DNA of 13,661 nt from an uncultured Lachnospiraceae bacterium (lineage in GTDB: Bacteria > Bacillota > Clostridia > Lachnospirales > Lachnospiraceae): positions 1 to 13,661 of the forward strand of contig CADCQU010000185.1 of NCBI GenBank assembly GCA_902803635.1, given 5' to 3'. The translations under genes and the position numbers were made by a program. Each line of letters opens with the position of its first letter. Position 1 is the first letter of the stretch. Of this stretch, positions 13,640-13,661 are shown one piece after another. Under the pieces are notes generated by a model that did no database searches, was not told where the DNA came from, and worked only from the letters and a program-made list of their open reading frames with translations.

Positions 13640-13661
13640 ATACATTGTGATACACTCTGTA

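Noticed and set aside
1..13661. CRISPR array, tRNA, rRNA or insertion sequence
   Set aside because: No regular 25-40-bp repeats with spacers, no tRNA-like arms or rRNA segments, and no transposase-like protein were seen on either strand.

Overview
The window is a GC-rich stretch from a bacterial chromosome. It holds nine protein genes, eight on the minus strand and one on the plus strand, in a housekeeping context. The gene set points to a Firmicute of class Clostridia, most likely a GC-rich member of Lachnospiraceae: an FtsEX pair behind a CdaR/PucR-type regulator, a type III glutamine synthetase, a class II fructose-bisphosphate aldolase, a DgkB-type lipid kinase, an HtrA protease, strong AGGAGG ribosome-binding sites and a Firmicute-style SOS box. 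The family assignment is inference from gene content; no rRNA or other phylogenetic marker was compared.

Layout, reading 1 to 13661. The window opens inside uvrB (minus, 3' end cut by the window edge), which has its own promoter and a LexA-like operator. A good intrinsic terminator separates it from a compact minus-strand operon transcribed in the order CdaR-family regulator, ftsE, ftsX. Upstream of the regulator is glnN (type III glutamine synthetase), whose Shine-Dalgarno sits in a tight hairpin, then fba with a strong -10 and a foldable leader, then a diacylglycerol-kinase-family gene. The kinase gene and a plus-strand short-chain dehydrogenase diverge from two fully interlocked promoters with dyad symmetry. 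The dehydrogenase is followed by about 190 bp that fold like a rod-shaped non-coding RNA and then a 13-bp bidirectional terminator, shared with htrA arriving from the other side. Upstream of htrA is a membrane protein with an HELGH zinc-protease motif (DUF3810-like). The window ends in a GC-rich double-hairpin repeat followed by an abruptly AT-rich tract with five phased ACTTCAA repeats.

What the genes do together: FtsEX is the membrane ATPase that gates cell-wall hydrolysis at division; UvrB is nucleotide-excision repair; GlnN assimilates ammonia; Fba is central glycolysis; the kinase acts on membrane lipid; HtrA is envelope protein quality control. They are not one pathway; apart from the regulator-ftsE-ftsX operon they look like separate transcription units.

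The most unusual signal cuts across genes. The non-palindromic 8-mer GGCAAATG (reverse complement CATTTGCC) occurs 16 times by my manual count, where about 0.4 would be expected for a random 8-mer on both strands at even base composition. It appears in both orientations, in three different coding readings (Ala-Asn, Phe-Ala, Ile-Cys), in one intergenic site, and uses A/T-ending codons otherwise avoided in these genes. This resembles a DNA-uptake-sequence type of dispersed motif. Two copies in the dehydrogenase gene bound an in-frame 63-bp insertion whose removal restores normal Rossmann-fold spacing.
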